Part shown: positions 8,869 through 18,405 of the stretch, in pieces
Position numbering within the stretch: position 1 is the first letter of the stretch
How the letters are laid out: every line of letters starts with the position of its first letter
Source of the DNA: a bacterium
Lineage (GTDB): Bacteria > Cyanobacteriota > Vampirovibrionia > Gastranaerophilales > Gastranaerophilaceae
Assembly: GCA_024408855.1 (NCBI GenBank)
Contig: JAKSUQ010000002.1
Span: forward strand, 1-64,000
DNA length: 64,000 nucleotides
Direction of reading: 5' to 3'
The notes under the pieces: generated by a model
Told to the model about the DNA's origin: nothing
The model's input: only the letters and a program-made list of their open reading frames with translations
Database searches by the model: none
Program-made: the position numbers and the translations under genes

Positions 8869-9873
8869 ATGAGTATAAACGTGTATTTAGGAATAGATGT
8901 CGGTTCGGTTACGACAAAACTTGCATTAGTTGATGAAAAAGGGAAATATATTGATTCTTATATGCTTAAAACAGCAGGAAAGCCTGTTGATGCAGTACAA
9001 GACGGATTAAGACATATAAAAGAACAGGCTCTGGCGGAATATTCAATTCAAGGTGTCGGCACAACAGGTTCAGGAAGAAATCTTGCCGGTGCTTTGGTTG
9101 GCGCTGATGTTATAAAAAATGAAATTACAGCTCATGCCGTTGCTGCAAGTACAAATATTCCAAACGTTCAAACCATTCTTGAGATTGGCGGACAAGACAG
9201 TAAAATTATAATTTTAAGGGACGGTATTGTTACAGATTTTGCTATGAATACAGTTTGTGCAGCAGGAACAGGAAGTTTTTTGGATCATCAGGCTCAAAGG
9301 TTAAATGTTCCGATTGAAGAATTTGGAGCAACTGCACTTAAATCAGACAATCCGGCACGTATTGCAGGACGTTGCGGGGTTTTTGCAGAATCTGATTTAA
9401 TTCACAAGCAACAGTTAGGATATCCGGTAGAAGATTTGTTGTACGGACTTTGTCAGGCATTGGTAAGAAATTACTTGAGCAATTTGGCTTTAGGGAAAGA
9501 ATTATTACCTACAATATCTTTTCAAGGTGGCGTAGCAACAAATTCAGGGATGGTTAAGGCATTTGAAGAAGCTCTTAATACAAAAATTGTCGTTCCGGAA
9601 AATCACCAAACAATGGGTGCTATCGGAGCTGCACTTTTGGCAATGGAAAACCACCAATATACCGAAACACCTACAAAATTCAAGGGTTGGGAAGTCGGGA
9701 ATATGAATTTCCAATCTATAACTTGCCAATGTAGCGGTTGTTCAAACAGTTGTGAAGTTATAACTATTTTAGAAGGTTCCGAGCCTATCAGTCATACTGA
9801 AAAAATTGGTGATATTAAAGGTAATATTATAGCTCGCTGGGGAGGAACTTGCGGTAAATGGGATATTGCATAA
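8869..9873 (+). CDS. CoA-substrate-specific enzyme activase (HgdC/BcrAD-BadFG ATPase family)
   Basis: Activases of this ASKHA family use ATP to inject one electron into 2-hydroxyacyl-CoA dehydratases or benzoyl-CoA-type reductases. The 334-residue protein has the phosphate loop GIDVGSVTTKLAL, EIGGQDSK, and the two cysteines that bind the [4Fe-4S] cluster bridging the dimer (C130 in NTVCAAGTG, C169 in AGRCGVF), plus GGVATN and MGAIGAA near the end of the fold. It is about 70 residues longer than typical HgdC; the extra C-terminus holds a CQCSGCSNSC cluster that could bind a second metal centre. The dehydratase subunits are not adjacent; kdsA follows after 42 bp. The substrate cannot be told from the sequence. 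Confidence 0.88.
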   Translation: MSINVYLGIDVGSVTTKLALVDEKGKYIDSYMLKTAGKPVDAVQDGLRHIKEQALAEYSIQGVGTTGSGRNLAGALVGADVIKNEITAHAVAASTNIPNVQTILEIGGQDSKIIILRDGIVTDFAMNTVCAAGTGSFLDHQAQRLNVPIEEFGATALKSDNPARIAGRCGVFAESDLIHKQQLGYPVEDLLYGLCQALVRNYLSNLALGKELLPTISFQGGVATNSGMVKAFEEALNTKIVVPENHQTMGAIGAALLAMENHQYTETPTKFKGWEVGNMNFQSITCQCSGCSNSCEVITILEGSEPISHTEKIGDIKGNIIARWGGTCGKWDIA

Positions 9874-9915
9874 CTCTAAAATCAGTTGTATGCGAATTTA
9901 TGACGGGAGATAAAA

Positions 9916-10725
9916 ATGCTTAAATTAAGGAATTTTGAAATCGGCGGCGATAAGTTAACAATATTAGCAGGTCCTTGTGCCATAGAAACCATTGATATTA
10001 TGAAAGAAACGGCAGAAGAGCTTAAAAAAGTTTGTGAAAAACTCGGAATCAACTATGTATTCAAATGTTCTTTTGACAAAGCAAACCGCTCATCTATCAA
10101 TTCATACAGAGGATTAGGGATTGATAAGGGTTTGGAATACTTATCGATAATTAAAAAAGAATTTGAAGTTCCTATTGTTACTGACATTCATCTTCCGGAA
10201 CAAGCCGAAAAAGTCGCAGAAGTAGCTGATATATTACAAATTCCTGCTTTCCTATGCAGACAGACCGACTTATTGGTGGCTGCCGCAAAAACCGGGAAAA
10301 TAGTTAATATAAAAAAAGGACAATTTCTCGCCCCACAGCAAATGAAATCATTGGTTAGAAAAGTTGAAGAAAGCGGAAATAAAAACATTATGCTGACAGA
10401 TAGAGGCGTAACATTTGGGTATAACAATCTTGTATCCGATTTCAGAGCAATTCCGATTATGAAAGAATTTGGATACCCGGTTGTGTTTGATGCAACACAC
10501 AGTGTTCAAATGCCGGGGTCAAACGGCGATTCGACAGGCGGAGACAGATGTTTTGTTCCTATACTTGCAAGATGTGCGATGGCATCCGGTGCAGATGTTT
10601 TATTCTTTGAAATTCACCCTAATCCGGAAAAGGCTCTTTGCGATGGTGCAAATATGCTTTATCTTAAAGACGCTAATGTTGTGTTTGAAAAATGCAAAAA
10701 GATCTATGAAATAATAAAAGATTAA
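9916..10725 (+). CDS. kdsA: KDO-8-phosphate synthase
   Basis: KdsA condenses arabinose-5-phosphate with phosphoenolpyruvate to KDO-8-phosphate. The 269-residue protein has the AGPCAIE motif, where Cys21 in place of Asn marks the metal-dependent class of KDO-8-P synthases. It also has KCSFDKANRSS, TDIHLPEQ, the DATHSVQMPG motif and ALCDGANML near the C-terminus. Its homologue DAHP synthase is larger or differs in the substrate loop (here KANRSS, as in KdsA). GGGAGA lies upstream of the ATG. It belongs functionally with kdsB and lpxK. Confidence 0.94.
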   Translation: MLKLRNFEIGGDKLTILAGPCAIETIDIMKETAEELKKVCEKLGINYVFKCSFDKANRSSINSYRGLGIDKGLEYLSIIKKEFEVPIVTDIHLPEQAEKVAEVADILQIPAFLCRQTDLLVAAAKTGKIVNIKKGQFLAPQQMKSLVRKVEESGNKNIMLTDRGVTFGYNNLVSDFRAIPIMKEFGYPVVFDATHSVQMPGSNGDSTGGDRCFVPILARCAMASGADVLFFEIHPNPEKALCDGANMLYLKDANVVFEKCKKIYEIIKD

Positions 10726-10745
10726 TCTCAGACGGAAAGAACGCT

Positions 10746-12032
10746 ATGATTAAAACTGTCAGAAAAAATACCAAAGGTTTAAGCGGAGAAATTGTTATTC
10801 CTGCTGATAAATCTGTTTCTCACAGGGCTGTAATGTTGTTATCACTTGCAAAAGGAACTGCATATGTGCGAAATTTTTCATCAGGTGCAGACTGCAAATC
10901 AACATTAGAACTTTATCAAAAGTTAGGAGTTGAAATCAATTATGTTGATGAAAAAATTTTAAAAATAACATCAAACGGTAAACTATTTAATAGTAATACA
11001 ACAGAGCCCCTTTATTGCGGAAACTCCGGAACAACAATGAGATTGACTTGCGGAGTGCTTGCCGGACAAAAATTTAATTCAATTTTAATCGGTGATGAAA
11101 GTTTAACAAGACGCCCGATGAAGAGAATCATTGAACCACTATCATTAATGGGAGCAAAAATAAATTCAAACGAATTTCATGCACCTTTAAGCATTAGAGG
11201 AAGTAATTTGTATGGGATTGACTACCACTCGGCAATATCAAGTGCACAAGTCAAATCTTCAATCATCTTAGCCGGGCTGAGCGCTCAAGGTAAAACTACT
11301 TATACAGAGCCTTTTCAATCGAGAAACCATACGGAATTAATGCTTAAATATTTGGGTGCTGAAATAAATACTCACGAAAATTCAACAGAAATAATACACT
11401 CCAAACTTGAAGCAAAAGATATCGAGGTTGTAGGAGATATTTCTTCGGCATCATTCTTTATTGTTGGAGGATTGGTTGTACCAAATTCCAATTTTATCAT
11501 AAGAAATGTTGGAATTAACCCGACAAGAACAGGCATTATTGATGTTGTCCAAAGAATGAGCGGTCAAATTGAATTGATGAACAAAAGAGAAATTGGCGGC
11601 GAAACAGTTGCTGATATAAGGGTAATTTATTCAGAAAATCTCAAATCTTGTACTATCTCAGGAAACGACATTCCAAGATTAATTGATGAGTTACCGATAA
11701 TTGCAGTTTTAGCAACACAAGCCGAGGGAAAAACTATTATAAAAGATGCTCAAGATTTGAGAAACAAAGAAGCAGACAGAATAAAATGCCTCGTTTCAGA
11801 ATTGAAAAAAATCGGTGCTGAAATAGAAGAAATTCCTGACGGATTTGTTATATACGGCAAAACACAACTAAAAGGAAATGTATCAGTCGAATCATTTCAT
11901 GACCACAGATTAGCAATGAGTTTTTATGTGGCAGGCTTAATTTCAGAAAAAGAAATTGCAATCAATAATTTTGAATGGACTAATATTTCATTTCCGGAAT
12001 TTGAACAATTATTTTATAAAATAAACGCTTGA
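10746..12032 (+). CDS. aroA: 3-phosphoshikimate 1-carboxyvinyltransferase (EPSP synthase)
   Basis: AroA catalyses the sixth step of the shikimate pathway from shikimate-3-phosphate and phosphoenolpyruvate. The 428-residue protein has ADKSVSHRAVML near the N-terminus, GNSGTTMRLTCGVLAG, the active-site DESLTRRPM, SAQVKSSIILAGL, and the C-terminal RNKEADRI and DHRLAMSF motifs. It starts 20 bp after kdsA and is probably in the same transcript. Both enzymes use phosphoenolpyruvate, but the pathways are otherwise separate. Confidence 0.95.
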   Translation: MIKTVRKNTKGLSGEIVIPADKSVSHRAVMLLSLAKGTAYVRNFSSGADCKSTLELYQKLGVEINYVDEKILKITSNGKLFNSNTTEPLYCGNSGTTMRLTCGVLAGQKFNSILIGDESLTRRPMKRIIEPLSLMGAKINSNEFHAPLSIRGSNLYGIDYHSAISSAQVKSSIILAGLSAQGKTTYTEPFQSRNHTELMLKYLGAEINTHENSTEIIHSKLEAKDIEVVGDISSASFFIVGGLVVPNSNFIIRNVGINPTRTGIIDVVQRMSGQIELMNKREIGGETVADIRVIYSENLKSCTISGNDIPRLIDELPIIAVLATQAEGKTIIKDAQDLRNKEADRIKCLVSELKKIGAEIEEIPDGFVIYGKTQLKGNVSVESFHDHRLAMSFYVAGLISEKEIAINNFEWTNISFPEFEQLFYKINA

Positions 12033-12108
12033 TAGTATATTATTATACAGACAAAGAATTACTTGTACATTTTTTATAACAAAAAAAAAATTTAGAAGTT
12101 TTATTCTA

Positions 12109-12114
12109 TATAAT
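12109..12114 (+). promoter_or_regulatory. Putative -10 box for the HExxH gene at 12140
   Basis: TATAAT 25 bp before the ATG at 12140, with GAAAGG as ribosome site. An A10 tract and T-rich DNA lie just upstream, past the aroA stop. No clear -35 box. Confidence 0.4.
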
Positions 12115-12139
12115 AATATCTCTGTATTGAAAGGCTAAA

Positions 12140-13120
12140 ATGATAATTAACTCAATTTCTCGTACACTACCGATTAATAATATACCCAATCAGAATCATG
12201 TTCAAAATAAAAATCATAACAAGTTTGTTTCTTTTAGAGCAGGACTTACAACATTAAAAGAAAAATCAGATGTTTTTATTCCAAAAGTTACAAACTACAT
12301 TATACAAGCTAAAGAAATAACTCTTGAAGATTTAAATACGATTTTGCACATGGTAATTAACACTGCAAATATTAAAGAATTGACAGATGATGTGAGAAAA
12401 CTATTACATTGTAAACCTAATATGCGTGCATGTGTAACATCCAGTATTGATTATAATGTAGCTCATAATACAACAATGTACATAGAACTACCAAAAGAAA
12501 CACCGGACTCAAAATTGTTAACCAAAATACCTAATTCTAATGCATGTAGAACAAAACAATTTAAACGGGCAAAATTATTAGAGTTTATCGTACATGAGGC
12601 TACGCATTTATTTCAGGATAATTCTTCTGACAGATTATCACTGACTGATTTTCTTACAAAATTTTTCAAGAAAAATAATTCACAAATGGTAAAAATGGAT
12701 ACGTATTCTGCCTCATTTGAGATATTTGGATATTTAGAAGACGGTATTTCAGAAACATTAAGTATTGTTGAACCATATATCAAAAATTTCTCTGATCCTA
12801 ACAAATATCAGATAGTAAACATACGAGAAGCCTATACAAAATGTCTTAACACTTCTCTTCGGCAGAATATAATGGAGAATATTGATAATGCCCTTACAAT
12901 TTGTAAAAATAGATACCCAAACTGTGATTTAGCACAACTAATGAATACAATCCATTATTTAATCCAATGCGAAACAGAAGCATATTCGGCAGGAATAAGG
13001 GCAATGAGAAACGCATACCAAGGTTTTGATGAAAGTAACAATTATTTTGAAATTTTGAATTTCACACAATTCCTAATGGAAAGTGGATTCATATCATTAA
13101 ATAACAACTCTATCCACTAA
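12140..13120 (+). CDS. Zincin-like HExxH protein with N-terminal VSFRA tag
   Basis: I do not recognise a named family. The 326-residue protein has no hydrophobic signal peptide. Its first 28 residues are Asn-rich, followed by FVSFRAGL (29-36), a motif shared with other proteins of this window. The HExxH zinc site is VHEATHLFQ (H152, E153, H156), and a later helix with QCETEAYSAGIRAM (E278 and E280) can supply the third ligand, as in gluzincin metallopeptidases. A peptidase acting on host or bacterial proteins is therefore plausible but unproven. GAAAGG precedes the ATG. It is convergent with atpG and their stop codons overlap. Confidence 0.7.
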   Translation: MIINSISRTLPINNIPNQNHVQNKNHNKFVSFRAGLTTLKEKSDVFIPKVTNYIIQAKEITLEDLNTILHMVINTANIKELTDDVRKLLHCKPNMRACVTSSIDYNVAHNTTMYIELPKETPDSKLLTKIPNSNACRTKQFKRAKLLEFIVHEATHLFQDNSSDRLSLTDFLTKFFKKNNSQMVKMDTYSASFEIFGYLEDGISETLSIVEPYIKNFSDPNKYQIVNIREAYTKCLNTSLRQNIMENIDNALTICKNRYPNCDLAQLMNTIHYLIQCETEAYSAGIRAMRNAYQGFDESNNYFEILNFTQFLMESGFISLNNNSIH

Positions 13121-14025
13121 ATCGCTGAGGCACCGGAAACTATTTCAACTAGTTCCTGAGTAATTGCCGCTTGCCTTGCTTTATTGTAATCAATTGTTAG
13201 TGTACTTATCATTTCTTCAGCATTATTAGAAGCAGCTGACATAGCTGTCATACGAGAAGCCAATTCACTTGCATTTGCTTCTAAAAGTGCCTGATAGATT
13301 GAATTTGTTATGTACATAGGAATTAATTGTTGCAAAACAACACTCGGCGATGGCTCAAACTCCATAACAGAGTCAGGAACACCGTTTTCATCAGCTTCAA
13401 TTTTTACAGGAAGAACTTCCCAATTAACAATATTGTACGACATCATATTATTAAAATGAGTCGTAATAATTTCTATTTTATCAATCTTGCCGTTCACATA
13501 ATCGTTTGCAATATCTTCTGCAATCAAACTTGCACCTGTTGCAGTCGGCTCGTTTGCAACTGCAAGATATCCGTCGCATAACTCAAACTCCACAGAAGTA
13601 TTGTGCTTAAAAGACGAAACAGCTTTTTGACCTACCGGATATACGACGCTTTTTATACCGTTTGCGGCATTTTCTTTTATTCTTTTTACTGCCGCTTTAA
13701 TAATATTAGCATTATACGCACCGGCAAGACCTTTATTAGAAGTAATTACCAATATTCCTTCCGTATGAACTTCCCTACGAGAAAGTAACTCAGGATAATT
13801 ATCCAACCCTCTCTCAACTTTTAGTCCAACAGCAGAAATTTTCCCGATTTCCGCAAGAGTTTTTCTGCATAAGTGCAATAGTTCATCAGAAAAAGGACGT
13901 CCCGCCTTAACAAGATTTTCTGATTTTTTTACCTTAGCAGCAGCAACCATTTTCATCGCTTTGGTAATTTTTTTTGTATTCTGAACGCTCGATATTCTGC
14001 TTTTTATGTCTTTTAAGTTTGGCAT
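13117..14025 (-). CDS. atpG: ATP synthase F1 gamma subunit
   Basis: This is the central rotor shaft of F1. The 302-residue protein starts with LKDIKSRISSVQNTKKITKAMKMVAAAK, the conserved N-terminal coiled coil, and ends with the family-typical RQAAITQELVEIVSGASAI. It is the last gene of the a-c-b'-b-delta-alpha-gamma operon. The beta and epsilon subunits are not here, as in cyanobacteria, where they form a separate operon. A cyanobacterial-type regulatory insertion is not evident by eye. Confidence 0.95.
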   Translation of the reverse strand: MPNLKDIKSRISSVQNTKKITKAMKMVAAAKVKKSENLVKAGRPFSDELLHLCRKTLAEIGKISAVGLKVERGLDNYPELLSRREVHTEGILVITSNKGLAGAYNANIIKAAVKRIKENAANGIKSVVYPVGQKAVSSFKHNTSVEFELCDGYLAVANEPTATGASLIAEDIANDYVNGKIDKIEIITTHFNNMMSYNIVNWEVLPVKIEADENGVPDSVMEFEPSPSVVLQQLIPMYITNSIYQALLEANASELASRMTAMSAASNNAEEMISTLTIDYNKARQAAITQELVEIVSGASAI

Positions 14026-14036
14026 TTTCTTTTTCA

Positions 14037-14068
14037 GTGAATAAGTGAATACGTGAATAAGTGAATGC
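14037..14068. repeat. Four tandem copies of an 8-bp unit between atpA and atpG
   Basis: GTGAATAA GTGAATAC GTGAATAA GTGAATGC stand directly in tandem in the 119-bp gap between atpA and atpG, just upstream of the atpG start as transcribed. It is a simple repeat with possible copy-number variation; any effect on atpG expression is speculative. Confidence 0.8.
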
Positions 14069-14144
14069 GTTATCTGTGTTTTTAAACAAATACTATTCGC
14101 TAATTCTTTTCTTCTACTGTTTCACCGCCTTTCGAATTATCGTA

Positions 14145-15656
14145 TTATAGAGTCTTTACATAAGCATCAAGTTGTGCCTTTAATGCTTCCTTGTCTTCAT
14201 CAGAAAGTTTTTCACCTTGATTTAATCTGCTTTCTAACTCAGGCATTTTTGCACTAAAGTATTCAAACCAACCATTCTTAAATTCATTGATTTTTTTGTC
14301 ATCAACTTCATCAAGAAAACCTTCATTAGCAGCATACAGAATTGTGACCTGTTGAGCTACGGTTAACGGTTTATACTGAGGTTGTTTCAAAACTTCCGTA
14401 AGTTTTTGACCTCTCAAAAGCTGTTTCTTAGTTGCAGCATCCAAGTCTGAAGCGAATTGAGCAAACGCCTCCAATTCTCTAAATTGTGCCAAATCAAGTC
14501 TCAACTTACCGGCAACTTGTTTAATACCTTTAGTTTGAGCAGCTCCACCAACACGGGAAACTGATATACCGGCATTAATAGCAGGTCTTACACCGGAATT
14601 AAACAAAGATGTTTCCAAAAATATTTGACCGTCAGTAATTGAAATTACATTAGTCGGAATATATGCCGAAACATCACCCGCTTGTGTTTCAATGATAGGC
14701 AATGCTGTAATACTTCCGCCACCAAGATCATCAGATAATTTAACGGCTCTTTCAAGAAGTCTTGAATGAAGATAGAAAACATCTCCAGGATATGCCTCAC
14801 GTCCAGGCGGTCTTTTAAGAAGCAAACTCATTGCACGATAAGCCTGAGCGTGTTTGGTTAAATCATCATATACAATAAGAACATGTTTACCTTGTTCCAT
14901 AAATTCTTCCGCAATAGCAACACCTGCGAACGGTGCTATATATTGCAACGGTGCAGGCTCATTAGCTGTTGCTGAAACTATTATTGAATAATCCATTGCC
15001 CCATGTTTTTCAAGAGTTTTGGCAAGTTGCGCAACGGTTGAAGCCTTTTGACCGACAGCAACATATATACAAATAACATCTCCGCCTTTTTGATTAAGAA
15101 TTGTATCAATAGCAATAGCCGTTTTACCCGTTTGCCTGTCACCAATAATCAATTCACGTTGACCACGACCGATAGGAGTAAGTGCATCTATTGCTGTCAA
15201 GCCGGTTTGCAACGGTTGATGAACAGATTTTCTGGCAACAATACCGGGAGCAACTCTCTCAATAGGACGTGTCTTGTCTGTTATAATTTCACCTTTACCG
15301 TCAATAGGCATGCCTGTCGGATTTATAATTCTTCCGATAAGTGCCTCACCAACCGGAACTGAAGCAATTCTGCCCGTTGTTCTAACCGTCATACCCTCTT
15401 TAATATGTGTGTATTCACCCAAAATTACAACACCAACATTGCTTTCTTCCAAGTTTAATGTTATACCGAGCGTTCCCTTTTCATCATCAAACTGAACCAA
15501 CTCGTTTGACATAACATTACGTAACCCGTAAATTCTCGCAATACCGTCCCCTACTTCCAGTACGGAACCAACATTTGAAATTTCGGCTTTAGCTTCATAA
15601 TTTCTAATGTTTTCTTTCAGTATAGAACTGATTTCATCAGGATTAATTACTGCCAT
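14145..15656 (-). CDS. atpA: ATP synthase F1 alpha subunit
   Basis: The non-catalytic nucleotide-binding subunit of F1. It has 503 residues, the normal length, with Walker [11 protein letters not shown] (about 169-178), [17 protein letters not shown] and the signature [14 protein letters not shown]. It lies 28 bp downstream of atpH and is followed by a 119-bp gap before atpG. No anomalies. Confidence 0.97.
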   Translation of the reverse strand: MAVINPDEISSILKENIRNYEAKAEISNVGSVLEVGDGIARIYGLRNVMSNELVQFDDEKGTLGITLNLEESNVGVVILGEYTHIKEGMTVRTTGRIASVPVGEALIGRIINPTGMPIDGKGEIITDKTRPIERVAPGIVARKSVHQPLQTGLTAIDALTPIGRGQRELIIGDRQTGKTAIAIDTILNQKGGDVICIYVAVGQKASTVAQLAKTLEKHGAMDYSIIVSATANEPAPLQYIAPFAGVAIAEEFMEQGKHVLIVYDDLTKHAQAYRAMSLLLKRPPGREAYPGDVFYLHSRLLERAVKLSDDLGGGSITALPIIETQAGDVSAYIPTNVISITDGQIFLETSLFNSGVRPAINAGISVSRVGGAAQTKGIKQVAGKLRLDLAQFRELEAFAQFASDLDAATKKQLLRGQKLTEVLKQPQYKPLTVAQQVTILYAANEGFLDEVDDKKINEFKNGWFEYFSAKMPELESRLNQGEKLSDEDKEALKAQLDAYVKTL

Positions 15657-15684
15657 TGATTTACCTCTTCTATTTTAATTTGTA

Positions 15685-16251
15685 TTATACTACCCCAATT
15701 TGTTTGCTTAAATCTTCAAGTTTATGACGAATACTGTTATCCACAACACATTCATCTATATTGAAAATCAAACCTGCTATAATATCCTCATCAATATTCC
15801 AATTAACAAGAATATTTTTATTTAACTTCTCCGCAATTCTTGATTTAATTGATTCTTTTTTCTCATCAGTTAATTCTATTGCAGAAATTATATCAACATG
15901 AGTAATGTTTCTCAGTACATCAAGCTCATGCTCAAATTCAATTGCTATTTGCGAAATAATATCAGCTCTCTTTTTAAGATTTAGAGCAAATATAAAATTA
16001 TACACAATCGGAATGATTTTATTTTGAAAAAGTTTGCCTAAAACAATTTGCTTTTCTTCAATCGAAACCACCGGATTATCAAGTGTTGATGATAACTCTT
16101 CCGAAGAATTAATTGTTTCTGAGATTGTCCTCAAATCATTTAACACTTCGTCTTTGGAAATTTTTTCATCTTCTTGAACCAACTCCATCAGTGCCTTTGC
16201 CCAACGCTTAGCAACGAGTTCGCAATTTTTATCTTTTATCGTTCCCGTCAT
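15685..16251 (-). CDS. atpH: ATP synthase F1 delta subunit
   Basis: Delta joins the peripheral stalk to the top of F1. It has 188 residues with the typical N-terminus ELVAKRWAKALMELV and the C-terminal pattern INIDECVVDNSIRHKLEDLSKQI, as in the usual GG/VDxSVRxxL ending. It overlaps the b subunit gene by 4 bp (ATGA), so translation is coupled. Confidence 0.92.
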   Translation of the reverse strand: MTGTIKDKNCELVAKRWAKALMELVQEDEKISKDEVLNDLRTISETINSSEELSSTLDNPVVSIEEKQIVLGKLFQNKIIPIVYNFIFALNLKKRADIISQIAIEFEHELDVLRNITHVDIISAIELTDEKKESIKSRIAEKLNKNILVNWNIDEDIIAGLIFNIDECVVDNSIRHKLEDLSKQIGVV

Positions 16252-16760
16252 ACCGACATAACTCCTTCTAATTGCTCAACACTCTCATCAATAAGTTTGT
16301 CATGCAAAGTTTCATTTGTTTGCAGTTCACTTATAATCTGTGCTTTTGCCAACTCTACTGAAGCTGCAGAAGCACGTCTTATTAATTCTGTACGCAAGGA
16401 ATTTCTATGATTTTCTATTGCTTTCATTGCACCATTTTGAATTGATATTGCAGAATTATGTGCTTCCTCAAGTATTTTTTTACCAACCAATGTAGCATTC
16501 TCTTCCGATTTCTTTAGGATTTTCTCAACTTCATCCTCTATATGGGAAAGACTTTGCTCCATATTTTTAAGAGAAATTACCGAATTATCCTTTGCTTCTG
16601 TTGATGCATTAATTGTAGCATCGATGTCAGATTTTGCTTTTGCAATGACAGATTTCACATCTTTTCTAACATATACAAACGCTATAATAATCAAAAATAT
16701 TACAAAATTGAATAAATTTGTTCCTGCAATATAATCTAATATTTCTTTTAGAATTTCCAT
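16248..16760 (-). CDS. atpF: ATP synthase F0 b subunit
   Basis: Peripheral stalk subunit. It has 170 residues: one N-terminal membrane segment (LFNFVIFLIIIAFVYV) followed by a long charged coiled coil. It follows a second b-type gene by 13 bp and overlaps atpH by 4 bp. In cyanobacterial operons the order is b' then b, so this one is called b. Confidence 0.9.
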   Translation of the reverse strand: MEILKEILDYIAGTNLFNFVIFLIIIAFVYVRKDVKSVIAKAKSDIDATINASTEAKDNSVISLKNMEQSLSHIEDEVEKILKKSEENATLVGKKILEEAHNSAISIQNGAMKAIENHRNSLRTELIRRASAASVELAKAQIISELQTNETLHDKLIDESVEQLEGVMSV

Positions 16761-16773
16761 ATATTTCTCTTAT

Positions 16774-17244
16774 CTATCGGTAAAGGATTTCATCAATGCT
16801 TTTGCCTTCAAAACCTTTGATTTCAGTTCTGTATCCCAAAAGTTTTTCAACAATATCGCCTGCCAAATCCGTCATTTTATTTTGTAAACTTCTCTCAGCT
16901 TCATTAGAAGAATTGCCGAGTTCATTTTTTGCCTGTTCTACGTCTTTTTTTGCAACATTTTGTGCATCATCAATAAGGTCTTGCCTTTCAGTTTTGAATT
17001 TGCCTATAACCTCAGAATATTTATTACCGGCCTCGGCTTTTGCATCAAACAAGATTTTATCCTTTTGTTCAGCAAGTTGACGAACTATTTCATCATTATT
17101 CTCAACTTCCTTATAGTTCCCCTTAATAAAGTTTTCTCTTTCGCTCATGATATTTAATATCGGAGCATACAAAACTTTGTTCATCAAAAAGACAAACACG
17201 ATAAAATTTATAATTGTTGCTAAAAATGTTCCGTTAAATTCCAT
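16774..17244 (-). CDS. ATP synthase F0 b' subunit (second b-type subunit)
   Basis: It has 156 residues: an N-terminal membrane segment FLATIINFIVFVFLMNKVL, then APILNIMSERENFIKGN and a coiled coil, as in b/b' proteins. Having two different b-type genes (b' and b) instead of one homodimeric b is characteristic of cyanobacteria, chloroplasts and some photosynthetic proteobacteria. In a genome with no sign of photosynthesis in this window it supports the cyanobacterial sister lineage. It lies 8 bp after atpE. Confidence 0.9.
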   Translation of the reverse strand: MEFNGTFLATIINFIVFVFLMNKVLYAPILNIMSERENFIKGNYKEVENNDEIVRQLAEQKDKILFDAKAEAGNKYSEVIGKFKTERQDLIDDAQNVAKKDVEQAKNELGNSSNEAERSLQNKMTDLAGDIVEKLLGYRTEIKGFEGKSIDEILYR

Positions 17245-17252
17245 TGCCTAAT

Positions 17253-17498
17253 TTAACCTATAATACCACTCAATTTCATAGCAATAAATAATGCATAAAG
17301 AGCACAGGCTTCTGACAAAGCAGCACCAACCAAAAAGTTACCAAATGCTTTTCCTGCTATTTCAGGTTGCCTTGACATTGCATCCATTAAACCTTTGGTT
17401 GCCAAACCAATACCAAGTCCTGCACCAACTGCACCAAAACCTATTGCTATACCTGCACCCAATTGTGCCATTTCTGAAATTGTTTTTACATCTGCCAT
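17253..17498 (-). CDS. atpE: ATP synthase F0 c subunit
   Basis: The rotor-ring proteolipid: 81 residues, two hydrophobic helices joined by the polar loop SRQPEIAG. The ion-carrying glutamate is in GAALSEACALYAL. It is followed by Ala rather than Ser/Thr, and helix 1 (GAGLGIGLATKG) lacks the Gln/Glu typical of sodium-binding rings, so a proton-driven ring is inferred. Strong ribosome site (GAGGAG) upstream. Confidence 0.95.
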   Translation of the reverse strand: MADVKTISEMAQLGAGIAIGFGAVGAGLGIGLATKGLMDAMSRQPEIAGKAFGNFLVGAALSEACALYALFIAMKLSGIIG

Positions 17499-17522
17499 AA
17501 TTTTTCTCCTCTTATATTCATT

Positions 17523-18218
17523 TTATTCTTCGCTATTGACGGCAGCAGCTATATAAACTGTCGTTAACATTGTAAATACTAATGCTTGCAAACAAGCAAC
17601 CAAAACTTCAAAGAACATCATAGGTAGCGGAACAATCCATGCACATATACTTAATAATGCTGCAATCAACAACTCGCCTACCAATATGTTACAAAAAAGA
17701 CGTAATGCCAGTGAGAACGGTCGAGTAATCATATCTAAAAATTCAAGAAGTGTAGATATAATCGCCGAGATTGAAAAACCATGAAAAAGAAAACGAAAAT
17801 TCTTTTTGATTAATCCTACTGTAACATAATAGACTAAAACTACTATTGCCAAACCCGCCGTTAAATTGATATCATTCGTTGGCGAAGCAATTTCACCCTG
17901 CTTTAATTCAATCATCCTCAGAGGTAACTGCCCCATAAGATTGGCTGTTACGATAAACAAAAACAAAGATGCTATAAGCGGAAAATGTTTTCTTCCTTCA
18001 TTGCCTATCGTTGTATCCGTGAGATTTTTAAAATATCCCAAAATAGTTTCAAATATCATTTGGATTTTAGTCGGGAAAATTGACAAATTTCTTGTTGCAA
18101 CAAAAGAAACCAACAACAAAAAAATCATTGCTGCCCACATTGTAACAAGTGTATCCATGTTAAAAGCCATAGGCTGACCCAAAATAACCGTGTTTACAAC
18201 CCAGTGTCCTTCGCTCAT
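17523..18218 (-). CDS. atpB: ATP synthase F0 a subunit
   Basis: It forms the ion half-channels with the c ring. It has 231 residues and five to six membrane segments; the essential arginine is in FSLALRLFCNILVGELL. The start is the ATG at 18218 (MSEGHWV), with GATGAGG 6-7 bp upstream. It is the first gene of the operon; no atpI precedes it, unlike in many bacteria and cyanobacteria. Confidence 0.95.
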   Translation of the reverse strand: MSEGHWVVNTVILGQPMAFNMDTLVTMWAAMIFLLLVSFVATRNLSIFPTKIQMIFETILGYFKNLTDTTIGNEGRKHFPLIASLFLFIVTANLMGQLPLRMIELKQGEIASPTNDINLTAGLAIVVLVYYVTVGLIKKNFRFLFHGFSISAIISTLLEFLDMITRPFSLALRLFCNILVGELLIAALLSICAWIVPLPMMFFEVLVACLQALVFTMLTTVYIAAAVNSEE

Positions 18219-18261
18219 CAAAAAACCTCATCTCTTCATCGGAGACATCTCTCCTTGCGTA

Positions 18262-18290
18262 ATTCTATCATATCAAGCAGAGTTTTACAA
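18262..18290 (-). promoter_or_regulatory. Promoter and leader of the ATP synthase operon
   Basis: On the minus strand: TTGTAA (18290-18285), 17-bp spacer, TAGAAT (18267-18262). The roughly 40-nt leader holds a small hairpin GGAGA-gatg-TCTCC and a possible 3- to 6-codon open frame ending just before the atpB ribosome site. The gap is shared with the divergent ychF gene. Confidence 0.55.
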
Positions 18291-18405
18291 GTACACCATC
18301 CGGTTGAAAAACAAGAAATATTTTTTCATAGTTCTTTAAAAAATTTTAGATTTTATTGTTTTTGTGCTAATATCAGAGCAAACAACATCATTGAGAGGTA
18401 TTTAT

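Noticed and set aside
17291-17500. Plus-strand frame opposite atpE
   Set aside because: Antisense shadow of a strongly conserved proteolipid gene.
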